Under the pieces are notes generated by a model, which worked only from the letters and a program-made list of their open reading frames with translations, had not been told where the DNA came from and did not search any database. This document shows, piece after piece, positions 55,029 through 64,000 of a DNA stretch of 64,000 nt. Numbering within the stretch: position 1 is the first letter of the stretch; every line of letters starts with the position of its first letter. The position numbers were made by a program, and so were the translations under genes. The stretch is taken from NCBI GenBank assembly GCA_946127115.1, contig CAMGYI010000002.1:1-64000 (forward strand). Reading direction: 5' to 3'. Source of the DNA: an uncultured Chlamydia sp. Lineage in GTDB: Bacteria; Chlamydiota; Chlamydiia; Chlamydiales; Simkaniaceae.

Positions 55029-56396
55029 TTACTTAAAAAAAAGGGATGAGGGTTTTCCTTTAAGGGAGCTGAGCTGATCTTTCATCTGAGGATCATTTAT
55101 GAACTTCCTCTTCATGCCTGGCATTTTTTTCATCATCTGCTTGATCTGTTTAAAGCTTTTAATCATTCGATTCACGTCATCAATAGAAGTGCCGCTTCCG
55201 TTTGCAATCCGACGACGACGGGACGGAAGGAGTTCATCTAGACCGATACGCTCATTGGAGGTCATGGAAAGAATAATCGCCTCGATTCTAGAAAGCTCCC
55301 TGTCAGACATATCAAAGTCTCCCCCCATCTTATTGAATCCGGGAACCATGGAGAGAAGCCCTTTTAGAGAACCCATCTGCTTAATAGAGCGCATCTGCTT
55401 AAGAAAGTCATCAAAAGTGAAGGTGGCTTTTCGAAGCTTCTTCTCCATTTCCAAGGCTTGTTTTTCATCGACATGCTCTTGAGCTTTCTTGACAAGATTA
55501 ATGACATCTCCCATTCCAAGGATGCGATCGGCCATTGATTGAGGATTGAAAAGTTGAAAATCGGTAACTTTCTCCCCGATCCCTTCAAACTTAAGCGGCT
55601 TTCCCGTCACTTCACGAATAGAGATCGCAGCTCCAGCGCGAGCATTCCCATCAAGCATAGTGAGGATTGTTCCCGTAACAGTAATACGGCTGTCAAACTC
55701 AGCAGCAGTCTTTACTGCATCTTGCCCTGTTGCTGCATTCGCAACAAAGAGGATCTCATGGGGGACAACCGCTTCCTTTATTTTTTCTAGCTCTTTCATG
55801 AGCTCTTCATCAATATGAAGACGTCCAGCGGTGTCAATAATGAGGACATCAAACGCTTCTTTCTTGGCGCGTTCTAAAGCATTTTTAGCAACCTTAACAG
55901 CATTTTTTTGATCTCGATCAGCATGGATGGGAACTTCAACCTGGGCACCAAGCGTTTCCAGCTGGTCAATGGCAGCAGGACGCTGCAAGTCACAAGCTGC
56001 AATAAGAACTTTCTTATTCTGTTTCTTCAGATAGAGTGCGAGTTTTGCTGACTGAGTGGTTTTTCCAGATCCCTGAAGACCACACATTAAGATGACGGAT
56101 GGACAGCGCTCTGTATCGAGTTTCGCCTCATCTTCCCCCATCAGGGTCTTTAGCTCATCATGAACAATTTTGGTAAAAAAATCACTAGCAGTGACTGATT
56201 TGAGAACCTCTTTCTCTAGCGCTTTTTCTTTGACTCGTTTGATGAAATTTTTTGCAACTGTGTAATTCACGTCGGCATCGAGGAGAGCCATTCGGACTTC
56301 TCTTACCGCATCAAAAATATTCTCCTCTGTTAACTTTTTTTTTGAAGCTAACGCTGAGAAAACATTTTGAAATTTTTCTGTGATACCACCAAACAT
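55029..56396 (-). CDS. ffh: Signal recognition particle protein Ffh
   Basis: A 455-aa SRP54 GTPase. The G1 loop is MCGLQGSGKTTQSAKLA, followed by DLQRPAAIDQL, DTAGRLHIDEELM and TMLDGNARAGAAISI. The M domain (after about residue 300) has methionine-rich helices (MKKMPGMKRKFIND) that bind signal peptides and 4.5S RNA. It directs membrane proteins to FtsY and SecYEG. It precedes rpsP in Chlamydia too, but here an IS630 remnant lies between. Confidence 0.97.
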   Translation of the reverse strand: MFGGITEKFQNVFSALASKKKLTEENIFDAVREVRMALLDADVNYTVAKNFIKRVKEKALEKEVLKSVTASDFFTKIVHDELKTLMGEDEAKLDTERCPSVILMCGLQGSGKTTQSAKLALYLKKQNKKVLIAACDLQRPAAIDQLETLGAQVEVPIHADRDQKNAVKVAKNALERAKKEAFDVLIIDTAGRLHIDEELMKELEKIKEAVVPHEILFVANAATGQDAVKTAAEFDSRITVTGTILTMLDGNARAGAAISIREVTGKPLKFEGIGEKVTDFQLFNPQSMADRILGMGDVINLVKKAQEHVDEKQALEMEKKLRKATFTFDDFLKQMRSIKQMGSLKGLLSMVPGFNKMGGDFDMSDRELSRIEAIILSMTSNERIGLDELLPSRRRRIANGSGTSIDDVNRMIKSFKQIKQMMKKMPGMKRKFINDPQMKDQLSSLKGKPSSLFFK

Positions 56397-56426
56397 TCAG
56401 CTCTCCTTGCTTGAAAGAATCTAATT

Positions 56427-57269
56427 TTACTCGTTTTCTGGGTGATATTCAAGGAAAAAGAAACGATCATGTCCAGCCCAATCTTTTTCACACCGCTTTT
56501 GTTTCCAATGACTTTGGTCAAATAGAGTACGAAGGGAAGCCCCTTGCTTAGCCCCAATTTCAAAAAAGAGTTTTGCGCCTGAGTTAAGATACGCAGGAAG
56601 TTCTAGCGATAACCGCTCATAAAAATCGATTCCTCCCACTAGAGCTTGTTTGGGCTCATGGAGACGCACTTCATCTTCTAGTCCCTCATATTCATCTTGA
56701 GTGATATACGGGGGGTTGCAGACCAAAACATCGCACTTTCTTCCATTAAAGGGGACCAGTAGATCTCCCTCAATAATTTCAACAGTAAGCTCGTTTAAAA
56801 GCGCATTTTCCCTTGCAACAGCAAGTGCCTTTGTAGAGATGTCTGAAAGGATTACCGTGCAGTCTAAACACTTATTTTTAATTGCAAGTCCAAGACATCC
56901 ACTCCCGGTGCAGAGATCCCAAACAGTACAAGGTTTCTGAAGAAGAGCTTTCGTTATCAGATCGGCAAGAATTTCTGTTTCCTGCCTCGGAATAAGGGTT
57001 TCTGAAGTCACCTTAAGGGGAAGGCCAAGAAACTCAACCTCTCCTAGAATATATGCAAGAGGCTCTTTGTCTCCTTTCCGTTTGATCCATTCGCGGTACT
57101 TTGCAACTTCATTTTCTTCAAGGGGAGCATCATAATCAAAGTAGAGTTCTAATCGTTTTAGATTAAGAAGAGCTGCAAGAAGCTCTTCAGCCACACATCG
57201 CGCATGGGACACTCCTTTCTTTTCCAAAAAGTCCGTGGAAAGCCTAACAAGCTCACGGATATTATGCAT
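56427..57269 (-). CDS. prmC: Peptide chain release factor N5-glutamine methyltransferase
   Basis: A 280-aa SAM-dependent methyltransferase that modifies the glutamine of the GGQ motif in release factors. The SAM motif is [15 protein letters not shown], and the catalytic VCNPPYIT is present. It overlaps prfA, the gene of its substrate, by 8 nt. Confidence 0.96.
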   Translation of the reverse strand: MHNIRELVRLSTDFLEKKGVSHARCVAEELLAALLNLKRLELYFDYDAPLEENEVAKYREWIKRKGDKEPLAYILGEVEFLGLPLKVTSETLIPRQETEILADLITKALLQKPCTVWDLCTGSGCLGLAIKNKCLDCTVILSDISTKALAVARENALLNELTVEIIEGDLLVPFNGRKCDVLVCNPPYITQDEYEGLEDEVRLHEPKQALVGGIDFYERLSLELPAYLNSGAKLFFEIGAKQGASLRTLFDQSHWKQKRCEKDWAGHDRFFFLEYHPENE

Positions 57270-58332
57270 GAAGCTTTCCCTGGTAGAAATGGCCGATAAG
57301 CGCTTCCGTCACTTCTGATAAGTCCCCTTCCATGATTTGATCTAGCCTGTAAAGGGTAAGGTTAACGCGGTGGTCGGTCACGCGGTTTTGCGAATAGTTA
57401 TAGGTTCGGATTCTCTCTGAGCGATCTCCTGTACCAACTTGTCTTGAGCGAAGGGAAGCCCTCTCCTCGTGCAGCTTGCGTCGCTGTTTTTCAGCAAGCT
57501 TGGCAACAAGAACGCGAAGGGCTTTTTCTTTATTTTTATGCTGTGAGCGTTCTTCTTGGCAATAAACGACAACACCTGAAGGAACGTGGGTAATCCGGAC
57601 AGCAGAGTCGGTTGTATTGACATGCTGCCCGCCAGCTCCTGAAGCGCGGTAAGTATCGATCTTGAGCTCACTCTCGTCGATCACAATCCTCTCTTCCTCT
57701 GCAGGCTCCATTAAAACGGCAACTGTGATTGCCGAAGTATGCACTCGCCCTTGCGTTTCAGTAACAGGAACCCGTTGAACGCGGTGGGTTCCTGCTTCGT
57801 ACTGAAGGTGGCGATGAACATTTTTTCCGGTGATGGAGATTACATATTCCTTATATCCCCCTGCTTCAGAAACTGCTAGGGAAAGGGTTTCATACTTCCA
57901 CCCCATCTTATCAGCAAAGAGGCGATACATGCGCACGCAATCGCCTACAAAGATTGCCGCTTCATTGCCTCCTGTTCCAGCACGAATTTCCATGATCACA
58001 TTTGCGTGATCGCTAGGATCGGGAGGAACGAGAAGCGTTTCGATTTTGGCTTGGAGTTTGGTTAACTCTCTCTCAAGATTTTCAATCTCTTCACGAATGA
58101 CTTTAAAAAATTCAGGATCTTTTTCTTCTTTTAGGAGAGCCCGGCTATTCTCAAGGTCTTGTTTGCTAGTTTGAAACTTCTCGTAAACACACTTGAGCTC
58201 CGCTAAATAAGAGTGCTCTTGTGAGAGTTCTTTAAACCTCTTCTGGTCCGAATGAACATCAGGAACTCCCAAAGCAGTTTCAACCTCCTCAAAACGGCTC
58301 AAGAGCCTTTGCAGTTTCTGTTCCAAAATCAC
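57262..58332 (-). CDS. prfA: Peptide chain release factor 1
   Basis: A 356-aa RF1 that ends translation at UAA and UAG. The catalytic loop is [19 protein letters not shown]; the stop-codon-reading region with [20 protein letters not shown] (the PxT-like element lies in this part) is present. It lies between rpmE and prmC with overlapping ends. Confidence 0.97.
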   Translation of the reverse strand: MILEQKLQRLLSRFEEVETALGVPDVHSDQKRFKELSQEHSYLAELKCVYEKFQTSKQDLENSRALLKEEKDPEFFKVIREEIENLERELTKLQAKIETLLVPPDPSDHANVIMEIRAGTGGNEAAIFVGDCVRMYRLFADKMGWKYETLSLAVSEAGGYKEYVISITGKNVHRHLQYEAGTHRVQRVPVTETQGRVHTSAITVAVLMEPAEEERIVIDESELKIDTYRASGAGGQHVNTTDSAVRITHVPSGVVVYCQEERSQHKNKEKALRVLVAKLAEKQRRKLHEERASLRSRQVGTGDRSERIRTYNYSQNRVTDHRVNLTLYRLDQIMEGDLSEVTEALIGHFYQGKLHA

Positions 58333-58676
58333 TCCTTAGGAGTTTTTTTCGTCGCAGGCTTTTTAACGGCAGTTTTTTTTATAACAGACTTTTTCCTTCC
58401 CTGCTCTTTGTCTTGAGCTTGCTCTGCTGCTTGAGGTTTTCGGCTGTAACGTTTCTTAAACTTATCAACACGTCCTTCAGAGTCAACAAACTGCTGACTT
58501 CCAGTAAAGAAAGGATGAGAAGCGGAAGAAATTGGTACTTTGTAGACTGGGTACTCTTTTCCTTCGTAGGTATCGGTTTCCTTGGGCTGCAAAGTGCTTC
58601 CACAAACAAATTTGTGTCCAGTAGCTGTATCTACGAATAGGATGTCCTGGTAGGGAGGATGACCTTCTTTCTTCAT
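58329..58676 (-). CDS. rpmE: 50S ribosomal protein L31, with a lysine-rich tail
   Basis: A 115-aa L31 of the type without the CxxC zinc knuckle pair (type B-like): [48 protein letters not shown] and [11 protein letters not shown]. The last ~30 residues form a Lys/Ala/Pro-rich, histone-tail-like extension ([16 protein letters not shown]). I choose ATG 58676 because AAGGAA stands about 7 nt upstream; the frame is open to 58697. Confidence 0.94.
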   Translation of the reverse strand: MKKEGHPPYQDILFVDTATGHKFVCGSTLQPKETDTYEGKEYPVYKVPISSASHPFFTGSQQFVDSEGRVDKFKKRYSRKPQAAEQAQDKEQGRKKSVIKKTAVKKPATKKTPKE

Positions 58677-58783
58677 TGAAAATTCCTTTGATATCAATCG
58701 GTATTTTTCCTAAGGATTAAACCTCTTTTGAAGATAAAAAACAACATAAAAACTGATTTTTTATTCATGGATATGCTAGCCTG

Positions 58784-59701
58784 TTGGGTATGATGAACAA
58801 CTCTCAAGCATTTCGTTTAGGTCCAAGGACCACCCCAAAAATTGTCAAATGGACAATTATTGCAACGCTTATTTTGAGTTTTTTCTCCCTGATTTCAAAT
58901 GCTCTTTTTACGCAGGTTTTTCATACTCACAGTCCCCAACACCTATTCAGCCTAACGGCATGGGGCATTCACAATTTTTTCATTTGGCAATTTATTTCTT
59001 ATCTTTTCATCCAGCCCCTTGCTGGCGGAGGGATTTCCATGGCCCTTATCCTCCACGTCTTTTTTGACCTCTATCTTCTATGGGCAATTGGTTCTTCTCT
59101 AATTCAGGCACGCGGGGAAAAACACTTTATCGGCCTCTACTTTGGTGGAGCTCTTTTTGTTGGTCTAATCGCCTATGTGTGTTTATTCCTTTTCGGATCA
59201 CCGCTTCCATTTGCAGGTGCCACTACATCCATCTATATCCTGTTAATCGGGTGGGCATTTCTCTTCCCTGAGGCCAATATCATGCTCTTTTTGCTATTGC
59301 CAGTTCGTGCAAAGTGGCTCGTTTTTGGCCTAATCGGTGTAAACCTTTTTCTTGATTTCTCTAATGGAAATTTCCTCTCATTCTTCGTAACCCTCGGAGC
59401 TATGCTATACGGATATTTTTATTCTGTTCTCTTCTGGGAAATCCTCGGCCCATTTTATCGTCTCCATGGGATAGAAAAACGTATGATCTACCTAAAACGA
59501 AAGATATGGAGCCGTTATAAAAGGGTTGTCGATATCGAAGTACAGTCCTCAAAAGTTTATGACTTTAAGACTGGAAAAGCCGTCATCCAAGACGATGAAT
59601 TCATGGATGCATGCCTTGATAAAATCTCTCAGAAGGGAAAGGCTTCTCTTACAATGCGCGAGCGTTTCCGCATGTGGCGCATCTCCCGTAATCAAACTTA
59701 A
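58784..59701 (+). CDS. Rhomboid-like membrane protein lacking the catalytic residues
   Basis: A 305-aa protein with about six membrane spans followed by a 90-aa cytosolic tail. The order of spans and motifs resembles rhomboid proteases: WQFISYLFIQP, HVFFDLYLLWAIGSSL (where active enzymes have a W/L...HL...N.. element), then FAGATTSIYILL where the catalytic GxSG should be. Neither the serine nor the second histidine is in place, so it may be an inactive rhomboid (iRhom/derlin-like) that binds membrane substrates. The C-terminal tail is charged (MRERFRMWRISRNQ). Start could be ATG 58784 or 58790. Confidence 0.65.
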   Translation: MGMMNNSQAFRLGPRTTPKIVKWTIIATLILSFFSLISNALFTQVFHTHSPQHLFSLTAWGIHNFFIWQFISYLFIQPLAGGGISMALILHVFFDLYLLWAIGSSLIQARGEKHFIGLYFGGALFVGLIAYVCLFLFGSPLPFAGATTSIYILLIGWAFLFPEANIMLFLLLPVRAKWLVFGLIGVNLFLDFSNGNFLSFFVTLGAMLYGYFYSVLFWEILGPFYRLHGIEKRMIYLKRKIWSRYKRVVDIEVQSSKVYDFKTGKAVIQDDEFMDACLDKISQKGKASLTMRERFRMWRISRNQT

Positions 59702-59705
59702 AGCA

Positions 59706-59826
59706 CCACTTATCAAAAATAAAATGGTGAATTCAACGCCTGTCGAGAACCGGATTTTTGATCTCCAAATGCATTTTTTCCATAAGCACCTTCGAGCTAA
59801 TTATGCATTTTATTTTTGATAAGTGG
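59706..59826. mobile_element. 121-bp palindromic element with perfect 20-bp inverted ends
   Basis: CCACTTATCAAAAATAAAAT (59706-59725) is the exact reverse complement of 59807-59826. The 81 bp between do not pair and code for nothing. It begins 4 bp after the stop of the rhomboid-like gene. No target duplication is obvious. It may be a small non-autonomous transposon or act as a bidirectional terminator. Confidence 0.65.
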
Positions 59827-59904
59827 AATAGTCATACCGTCTTTTTCTATTGAGTCTAAAGGCCTAGCCTTGGGAGTCCTCTAGTCAAACTAGTGGTTTG
59901 CCTT

Positions 59905-60138
59905 TTAAAAATCAGCTTCTTTTTGCTGGGCTAAAACCGCCATCCTTGCAGAATGGAGCCCCTTGAGCACACCCTCTTCGTATCGAAAAAAGGGGTGATT
60001 TTCTAGCTCGGGATAATCATTAGGTTGTAGAATATCATCGGTTGTAATGTTCGGAATGATTGTGGCCGCGTAGCTCAGGAGCTTCTTTTCTTGAAGGTCG
60101 ATAAGCTCATTAAAAAGCGTTTCTAGCTGCTGCTTCAT
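59905..60138 (-). CDS. Small conserved hypothetical (CT845-like position)
   Basis: A 77-aa acidic, helical protein that overlaps tadA by 29 nt. The C-terminus HPFFRYEEGVLKGLHSARMA is likely the conserved part. In C. trachomatis a small gene (CT845) follows the tadA homologue CT844 at the same place. No function can be read from it. Confidence 0.6.
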   Translation of the reverse strand: MKQQLETLFNELIDLQEKKLLSYAATIIPNITTDDILQPNDYPELENHPFFRYEEGVLKGLHSARMAVLAQQKEADF

Positions 60139-60601
60139 TTTTTTTCCTTTGCTGTTTAAAAAAACTTCTAATTAATTCGGCAGATTGAACTTCGAAAAGC
60201 CCCCCCTCTATCTGAGTGGTATGGGTCGGGTGTTTGCTCTTAAAGACATTTAAATAACTACCGTGGGCTCCATGGCGCAGATCTGGGGCTCCATAGACAA
60301 CGCGGCCGACGCGAGCCAGAAGAAGCGCTCCTGCGCACATAAGACAGGGCTCTAGAGTCGTATAAAGGGTGGTCTCTAGAAGTCGCCAATCCCCCAGTAG
60401 CTGAGCTCCTCTGCGGATACAGAGAAGCTCAGCGTGGGCAGAGGGATCTTTCAGCTCTTCCATCTGGTTATAAGCTCTAGAAAGAATTTCTCCGTTGCAT
60501 GTGAGAACCGCACCGACAGGAACTTCGTCTAAATCATAGGCTTTTTGAGCTTCCTTAAGTGCCTCTTCCATCATCTTTGTATCAAAAAAATCTTTATTCA
60601 T
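60110..60601 (-). CDS. tadA: tRNA-specific adenosine deaminase
   Basis: A 163-aa zinc deaminase that turns A34 to inosine in tRNA-Arg(ACG). The zinc site is HAELLCIRRG (His and catalytic Glu) and EPCLMCAGALL (two Cys). The ATG at 60601 begins just before the first conserved helix. The frame is open further to 60745, but that part reads like non-coding and covers the rpsO promoter. C. trachomatis has the homologue (CT844) next to rpsO. Confidence 0.92.
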   Translation of the reverse strand: MNKDFFDTKMMEEALKEAQKAYDLDEVPVGAVLTCNGEILSRAYNQMEELKDPSAHAELLCIRRGAQLLGDWRLLETTLYTTLEPCLMCAGALLLARVGRVVYGAPDLRHGAHGSYLNVFKSKHPTHTTQIEGGLFEVQSAELIRSFFKQQRKKNEAAARNAF

Positions 60602-60668
60602 AATAGGAACACTATAACCCAAGAAGGATTGACCGTGAAGGCAAAAGATAATTTGAATAACCGTTGAC

Positions 60669-60697
60669 TTGAAATATATCTCCATCCTTGATACAAT
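60669..60697 (+). promoter_or_regulatory. Promoter of rpsO
   Basis: TTGAAA (60669-60674), 17-bp spacer, TACAAT (60692-60697). The start would fall near 60704, 67 nt before rpsO, in the divergent space with tadA. Confidence 0.7.
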
Positions 60698-60770
60698 GAG
60701 GACCGTCATACTGATGAATTTATGTCTATAAGTCCTGTCTAACAATAATGTCTATCGGGAGTATAAATAA

Positions 60771-61040
60771 ATGTCTTTAGATAAAGGTACTAAAGAAGAA
60801 ATTACTAAGAAGTTTCAGCTTCACGAGAAGGATACTGGCTCCGCTGATGTTCAGATCGCCATCCTTACTGAAAGAATCACAGAGCTTACAGACCATTTAA
60901 AGCTCGCTCCGAAGGATCACGCTTCCCGGCTTGCCCTTCTTAAACTGGTCGGCCAACGACGTAAGCTTCTTGATTACTTAAATTCGACGGATACCAAGCG
61001 CTATCAAACGCTCATTAATCGTCTGAATCTTCGCAAGTAA
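60771..61040 (+). CDS. rpsO: 30S ribosomal protein S15
   Basis: An 89-aa S15 of normal length: [40 protein letters not shown] and the 16S-rRNA-binding [12 protein letters not shown]. It stands before pnp as in many bacteria; a terminator separates them here. Confidence 0.98.
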   Translation: MSLDKGTKEEITKKFQLHEKDTGSADVQIAILTERITELTDHLKLAPKDHASRLALLKLVGQRRKLLDYLNSTDTKRYQTLINRLNLRK

Positions 61041-61052
61041 AATCTTAAATTT

Positions 61053-61084
61053 AAACCCTAGGAGAGTCATCCCCTAGGGTTTTT
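61053..61084 (+). terminator. Intrinsic terminator between rpsO and pnp
   Basis: AAACCCTAGG and CCTAGGGTTT form a 10-bp stem around a 10-nt loop (GAGAGTCATC-type), followed by a T run. It lies 13 nt after the rpsO stop. Confidence 0.9.
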
Positions 61085-61098
61085 AAAAATTTCCTTTC

Positions 61099-61127
61099 TT
61101 GCCATCTATATATCTTCCTGCTAGACT
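61099..61127 (+). promoter_or_regulatory. Probable promoter of pnp
   Basis: TTGCCA (61099-61104), 17-bp spacer, TAGACT (61122-61127), 28 bp before the pnp ATG. The -10 matches 4 of 6 consensus bases. Together with the terminator upstream it allows separate expression of pnp. Confidence 0.5.
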
Positions 61128-61154
61128 CGACCCTCACACAAAGTAGGAGTCCTA

Positions 61155-63272
61155 ATGGAATCAAAACAGCAAAAGCTCGAAGCCCAGTCGATTACCGTCT
61201 CAGTGGGCGGAAAGGAAATCTCTTTCGAAACAGGGAAAATTGCCCGCCAGGCAGGTGGATCTGTCATGATCCGCTCCGGGGATACTATGCTACTTTCAAC
61301 CGCTTGTATGGGGGCTCCACTCGAGGAAGTGGACTTCCTTCCACTAAGAGTCGATTATCAAGAAAAATTCTCTTCAGCCGGGAAAACCCTCGGTGGCTTT
61401 ATCAAGCGTGAAGGAAGACCCAGTGAAAAAGAAGTCCTCACCTGTCGCCTCACTGACAGACCCATCCGCCCAATGTTTGAAGATGGATATTACAATGACA
61501 CCCAAGTAATTACAAAAGTCCTCTCGTATGACGGAGTGAACCCAACAGAACCTCTGGCAATTTGTGCAGCAGCTGCCGCACTTGTTATTTCTGAAATCCC
61601 CTTTATTAAGCCAATTGCTGCTGTCCGCGTCGGTATGGTTAAAGGAAAATTCATCATCAACCCGACTAACGAAGAGATGGAAAGCTCCGTGCTCGACCTG
61701 CTCTTAGCCGGTACAGAAGATGCAATCCTGATGATTGAAGGCTATTGCGATTTCTTAGATGAAGACCAAATCATGGTCTCGATTGATGAAGGTCATGAAG
61801 CAATTAAAGCAATCTGTCAAAAGCTTTCGGAATGGCAACAAGTTGTTGGAAAAGAGAAAAACCGCGCAGACCTCAGATTCCTTCCTGAAGGACTGAAAGA
61901 AGAAGTAAACGCGATCATGGAAGCTCCACTGCAAGATGCCATTCGTATCATTGAGAAGCAAGTACGTGAAAACTCTCTTTCAGCCATCCGTGAAACAGTT
62001 AAAGAAGCTCTCCTCCCTGAGGAAGGTGCAAAATACAAGCCTTTTGAAGTTTCAATAGCAATAAAAAAAGTCACTGCCCACCACATGCGGCAAATGATCC
62101 TCAAGGAAAAGAAACGGTGTGACGGTCGAGGAACCTCCGATGTCCGCCAGGTTTGGGTCGAAATGGGACTCCTTCCTCGAACACATGGCAGCACACTATT
62201 CACTCGTGGTGAAACGCAGTCGATTGCTGTCTGTACCCTCGGTGGTGAGTCAATGGGCCAACGTTATGAAACTCTTGATTATTCTGACGGGCTTCGTAAC
62301 TTTTATCTCCAGTACTCCTTTCCACCCTACTCAGTGGGTGAAGTGGGACGGATGGGTACTCCTGGAAGGCGAGAAGTAGGACACGGGAAGCTGGCCGAAC
62401 GCTCGCTTCAAGCGATCATCCCTAAAAAAGATTCATTCCCCTATACCATTCGTCTAGAGTCTAATGTCACAGAGTCTAACGGTTCCTCTTCAATGGCCTC
62501 CGTTTGTGGTGGATGTCTGTCCATGATGGAAGCTGGTGTTCCAATCAAGCGCCCGATCGCGGGTATTGCAATGGGACTGATTCTAGAAGAAGGAAACTAC
62601 GCGATCCTCTCTGACATCCTAGGAATGGAAGATGCTCTTGGCGATATGGACTTTAAAATCGCTGGAGATGACAAGGGAATTACTGCCTTCCAACTGGATA
62701 TTAAGGTTGAAGGAATCAATAAGCAAATTATGAAAGTTGCGCTTGCTCAAGCAAAAGAAGGACGTATTCACATCCTTAATAAAATGCTCGAAGCTTGCCC
62801 GAAATCAAAAGATGATTTGTCACAATATGCGCCTCGGATTGAAACCATTAAGGTCAAGCCAAGCCAAATCGGTACGATTATTGGCCCCGGGGGAAAGCAA
62901 ATTCGCGCAATTGTTGAAGAGACTGGTGTCGACATTAATATTGATGATGACGGCTATGTGAGCATCGCCTCTAACTCTGCTGAAGGAATGGCCCGAGCAC
63001 GTCAAATCGTCCACGATCTTACAGCAGAGGCTGAGGTTGGTAAGACCTACAAAGGAAAAGTCGTCACGATTAAAGACTTTGGTCTCTTCGTTGCTTTTCT
63101 AAATGTTCAGGGGCTCTGCCATATCTCAGAAATTGCTCATGAGCGCGTCAATAATATTGACAATTACTTCAAAGAAGGTGATGAAATTGAGGTGAAAGTC
63201 CTTGATATTGATCGCAACGGAAAAATCCGCCTTAGCCGCAAAGCCCTTCTTGAAGCACCCGCTGCAAATTAA
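61155..63272 (+). CDS. pnp: Polynucleotide phosphorylase
   Basis: A 705-aa 3'-5' exoribonuclease of the RNA degradosome. Two RNase PH cores are present (first at about 10-230, second at about 320-550 with the active-site region SVCGGCLSMMEAGVPIKRPI), followed by a KH domain (IGTIIGPGGKQIRAIVEETG) and an S1 domain (GKTYKGKVVTIKDFGLFVAF). Length and domain order are standard. It has the chlamydial neighbourhood rpsO and tadA. Confidence 0.98.
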   Translation: MESKQQKLEAQSITVSVGGKEISFETGKIARQAGGSVMIRSGDTMLLSTACMGAPLEEVDFLPLRVDYQEKFSSAGKTLGGFIKREGRPSEKEVLTCRLTDRPIRPMFEDGYYNDTQVITKVLSYDGVNPTEPLAICAAAAALVISEIPFIKPIAAVRVGMVKGKFIINPTNEEMESSVLDLLLAGTEDAILMIEGYCDFLDEDQIMVSIDEGHEAIKAICQKLSEWQQVVGKEKNRADLRFLPEGLKEEVNAIMEAPLQDAIRIIEKQVRENSLSAIRETVKEALLPEEGAKYKPFEVSIAIKKVTAHHMRQMILKEKKRCDGRGTSDVRQVWVEMGLLPRTHGSTLFTRGETQSIAVCTLGGESMGQRYETLDYSDGLRNFYLQYSFPPYSVGEVGRMGTPGRREVGHGKLAERSLQAIIPKKDSFPYTIRLESNVTESNGSSSMASVCGGCLSMMEAGVPIKRPIAGIAMGLILEEGNYAILSDILGMEDALGDMDFKIAGDDKGITAFQLDIKVEGINKQIMKVALAQAKEGRIHILNKMLEACPKSKDDLSQYAPRIETIKVKPSQIGTIIGPGGKQIRAIVEETGVDINIDDDGYVSIASNSAEGMARARQIVHDLTAEAEVGKTYKGKVVTIKDFGLFVAFLNVQGLCHISEIAHERVNNIDNYFKEGDEIEVKVLDIDRNGKIRLSRKALLEAPAAN

Positions 63273-63870
63273 ACATCCTTCTCTTCCTACCTCTTAAAGG
63301 AAGGAGATGCCCGGGGGGGGACTACTTAACAGCTTGAGAATAGACGTGTATCGCTGTTTTCTGTTAGCTCCTGCTTCTTTTAAGAAGATTCTAACGAAGC
63401 TTCTCCACAGACTAGCACCCGGGATGTCCTCGGACTAGAGTATTTTCGGGAAAAATGCTACACGTCCGTTGAGCTCTCGTATCTACAGTGGAGGAAATCC
63501 TTTCCATTATATAAATTAAAAAATTGTATTGTATGTGTATTTATTCGCATCTCTTCCCACCTTTTGTTTGGAAAGTGTCTAGGTTTTTTAAAAACTCACA
63601 CCTAGAAGAAGGAGTTTGAGGACGCGAGATTTTTCGTATAGGCACTGATCTTCCTACAGGAGAGGGTAGGTCTACACTTTTTGGTCGATGATAGAGAATC
63701 ACTTCGAAAACGATCACAAAATATGCGAGAGAAATTAAATATTTGAGCTTCTTTCTATACCAACACCTTTAATTTGGCGAAAGTGGTACCTCAGAATAAA
63801 ATAAAAGTTAATCTTTTGACATTAAAACTATTCCGTAGAGAAGATAATAGTGCGAAAGAGCAAGTAAATT
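63273..63870. other. Intergenic region after pnp, no gene seen
   Basis: No convincing gene in about 600 bp. An imperfect stem CATCCTTCTCTTCCT/AGGAAGGAGATG (63270-63310) follows pnp but has no T run. CTAGGT ... ACCTAG (about 63580-63606) could form a small hairpin. The plus-strand frame at 63774-63980 runs against the gene below and looks spurious. Confidence 0.5.
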
Positions 63871-64000
63871 CTAAACTCCCTGAGGCGCAGGCCCTAGATC
63901 TTCACCTTTTTTTGATAATTCATCATCATCTGAAGGCGGTGGTGGTGGAATCTTGCAATGAGCTTCAATCATTGCTTTGAGCTTTTCTCTCTTCTTCTCC
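63871..64000 (-). CDS. 3' end of a gene cut by the window edge
   Basis: The minus-strand frame from the right edge reads EKKREKLKAMIEAHCKIPPP, then a polyproline and acidic stretch (PPSDDDELSKKGED), ending LGPAPQGV. The charged helix and proline-acidic tail look like a real C-terminus. The gene extends beyond the window and cannot be named. Confidence 0.5.
   Translation of the reverse strand, partial: EKKREKLKAMIEAHCKIPPPPPSDDDELSKKGEDLGPAPQGV

Noticed and set aside
60602-60745. N-terminal extension of TadA
   Set aside because: It covers the rpsO promoter region and shows no conserved sequence; the ATG at 60601 fits the family length.
63774-63980. 68-codon plus-strand frame at the right end
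   Set aside because: It lies opposite the proline-rich C-terminus of a minus-strand gene and has no ribosome site or recognisable product.

Overview
The window comes from a member of the Chlamydiota, most likely an amoeba- or protist-associated (environmental) lineage rather than an animal-pathogenic Chlamydia. Several gene orders match those I recall from Chlamydia genomes: msbA-accA-(CT266-like)-ihfA; ffh-rpsP-trmD-rplS-rnhB-gmk-(omega-like)-metG next to a recD helicase; pnp-rpsO-tadA-(CT845-like); and groES-groEL behind a degenerate CIRCE operator. Extra metabolism (thiamine and PLP synthesis, sulfatase, LicD-like protein) and a tRNA-integrated element set it apart from the reduced pathogens.

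Layout. 1-3.06 kb: 3' part of a large autotransporter with three 192-bp tandem repeats and one frameshift. 3.06-3.8 kb: decayed gene and IS982-type transposase remnants. 3.8-9.6 kb: msbA, accA, L,D-transpeptidase, CT266-like, ihfA. 9.8-11.6 kb: tyrS, a 292-bp MITE-like element with a 5-bp target duplication, and a small basic protein. 11.7-17.4 kb: rpiA, bifunctional-nuclease-like gene, ptsH, pepF, groES, groEL. 17.4-22.1 kb: AsmA-like protein, POT transporter, SDR, Nudix, LicD-like. 22.1-29.4 kb: vitamin locus pdxT-pdxS-thiF-thiE-thiG-thiS(short)-thiO-thi5 behind a TPP riboswitch with its own promoter, plus thiD. 29.5-36.2 kb: lipoprotein, sulfatase, an 891-aa membrane-associated protein, decayed DNA. 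36.2-45.6 kb: a 9.4-kb integrative element in tRNA-Asn. 45.7-54.1 kb: recD2, a candidate 35-aa gene, metG to rpsP. 54.2-55.0 kb: IS630 remnant. 55.0-63.3 kb: ffh, prmC, prfA, rpmE, a rhomboid-like gene, tadA, rpsO, pnp. 63.9-64.0 kb: the end of another gene.

The most notable system is the vitamin locus. It has no thiC. It carries instead a close relative of the fungal HMP-P synthase Thi5, with the lysine, histidine and CCCFC iron motif in place. Fungal Thi5 uses PLP and one of its own histidines as substrates, and this operon also encodes both subunits of the PLP synthase PdxS/PdxT. A TPP riboswitch read by the same transcript would therefore control both the enzyme and the supply of its PLP substrate. 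The same operon has a ThiS of only 31 aa that keeps the C-terminal Gly-Gly but lacks the first half of the fold.

The second notable region is the tRNA-Asn island. A 43-bp repeat of the tRNA 3' part bounds it. It holds a tyrosine recombinase, a primase, a DUF927-type helicase, an excisionase-like gene, iteron-like repeats, paired 11-bp-period repeats at both ends (candidate integrase arm sites) and a possible cargo gene, but no phage structural genes. This looks like a satellite or mobilisable island.
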